Below are positions 6,154-6,565 of a stretch of DNA of 6,565 bases, piece by piece (within the stretch, counting starts at the first letter, position 1; each line of letters starts with the position of its first letter). The notes under the pieces were generated by a model. The model did no database searches, was not told the origin of the DNA, and was given only the letters and a program-made list of their open reading frames with translations. The translations under genes and the position numbers were made by a program. This DNA comes from Candidatus Ethanoperedens thermophilum (lineage in GTDB: Archaea; Halobacteriota; Methanosarcinia; Methanosarcinales; EX4572-44), in assembly GCA_012910725.1 (NCBI GenBank), contig WNEG01000071.1, forward strand, positions 937 through 7,501, written 5' to 3'.

Positions 6154-6565
6154 ATGATTAAATTAAATTTTGGTAACTTTCTTCCTCTTTCAACTGTTGA
6201 TTGGTATGGGCGCGCAGTGTGTGTTGTTTTTTTCAGAGGCTGTCCTATCAGGTGTAGTTACTGTCACAATTTTACACTTTTCGAGAGCAAAGAGTTAATT
6301 GGTGTTGATGTTGTAGAAAATAAGATATTGCAAGCGCGGAAGTTTATCAGCGGGGTTGTGTTCACTGGTGGTGAGCCGTGTGCTCAACCAGAAGTTCTAA
6401 AGAGCTTATGCGAGTTTGCCAGGAATTTGGATCTCACGACAGGTCTTGAAACCAATGGTTTTTATCCTGATGTTCTCTTATCACTGGTAGAGGACAATAT
6501 CGTAGATCGTGTTTTTCTGGATGTCAAAGCCCCTCTTTCAGATCCTGCTTCTTATGGGCGGATTA
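6154..6565 (+). CDS. nrdG: Radical SAM protein, NrdG-type activase (5' part)
   Basis: The 137 codons visible here encode the N-terminal part of a radical SAM enzyme and run off the right edge without a stop. The start MIKLNFGNFLPLSTVDWYGR is typical of archaeal proteins annotated as anaerobic ribonucleoside-triphosphate reductase activating protein. The 4Fe-4S motif is CPIRCSYC (C30, C34, C37), followed by the SAM-binding FTGGEP (70-75) and ETNG (99-102). Members of this family cleave S-adenosylmethionine to generate a radical, in NrdG to install the glycyl radical on the anaerobic reductase NrdD; nrdD itself is not in view, so the exact substrate is an inference from similarity. ATG at 6154 is preceded by AGGT at 6144-6147; an in-frame GTG at 6136 would add six residues but lacks a better ribosome site. 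It is divergent from the tubulin-like operon and probably functionally unrelated. Other archaeal radical SAM activases are the main alternative. Confidence 0.88.
   Translation, partial: MIKLNFGNFLPLSTVDWYGRAVCVVFFRGCPIRCSYCHNFTLFESKELIGVDVVENKILQARKFISGVVFTGGEPCAQPEVLKSLCEFARNLDLTTGLETNGFYPDVLLSLVEDNIVDRVFLDVKAPLSDPASYGRI

Overview
The window looks archaeal, probably from a methanogen- or ANME-type euryarchaeon (Halobacteriota). The reasons are: a TATA-like box about 30 nt upstream of the first gene of the main operon with no Shine-Dalgarno there, a strong GAGGTGA ribosome binding site inside the operon, AT-rich DNA, and a right-edge gene for a radical SAM protein of the archaeal NrdG (anaerobic ribonucleotide reductase activase) type. 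This placement is an inference; there is no rRNA or other decisive marker.

Layout. Almost the whole window (19-6042) is one tightly packed minus-strand operon of four genes, transcribed right to left. In order they are: (1) 6042-5269, a Sec-signal-bearing, single-pass membrane protein with an outward beta-rich domain; (2) 5269-2114, a 1051-residue FtsZ/tubulin-like GTPase with a long coiled-coil and C-terminal extension; (3) 2123-774, a protein with six predicted membrane helices and a C-terminal P-loop GTPase domain; (4) 774-19, a 251-residue charged soluble protein of unknown function with a Cys/His tail. All three junctions overlap (1, 10 and 1 nt), so the four proteins are very likely made together. 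A 111-nt divergent intergenic region (6043-6153) separates the operon from the 5' part of the radical SAM gene on the plus strand, which runs off the right edge. No stretch over 300 nt lacks a gene, and no tRNA, rRNA, CRISPR array or transposase gene is visible.

How the genes may work together. A cytoskeletal tubulin-like NTPase, a membrane-embedded GTPase and a surface-exposed single-pass protein, all translationally coupled, suggest a membrane-associated, nucleotide-driven machine. From memory, Makarova and Koonin (2010) described an FtsZ-like family in diverse bacteria and archaea, linked to a distinct GTPase, a von Willebrand A protein and OmpA-like proteins, and proposed a role in membrane remodelling. 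This operon resembles a stripped-down archaeal form: tubulin-like protein and GTPase are present, no vWA or OmpA-type gene is visible here, and two proteins I do not recognise take part. Function remains inferred.
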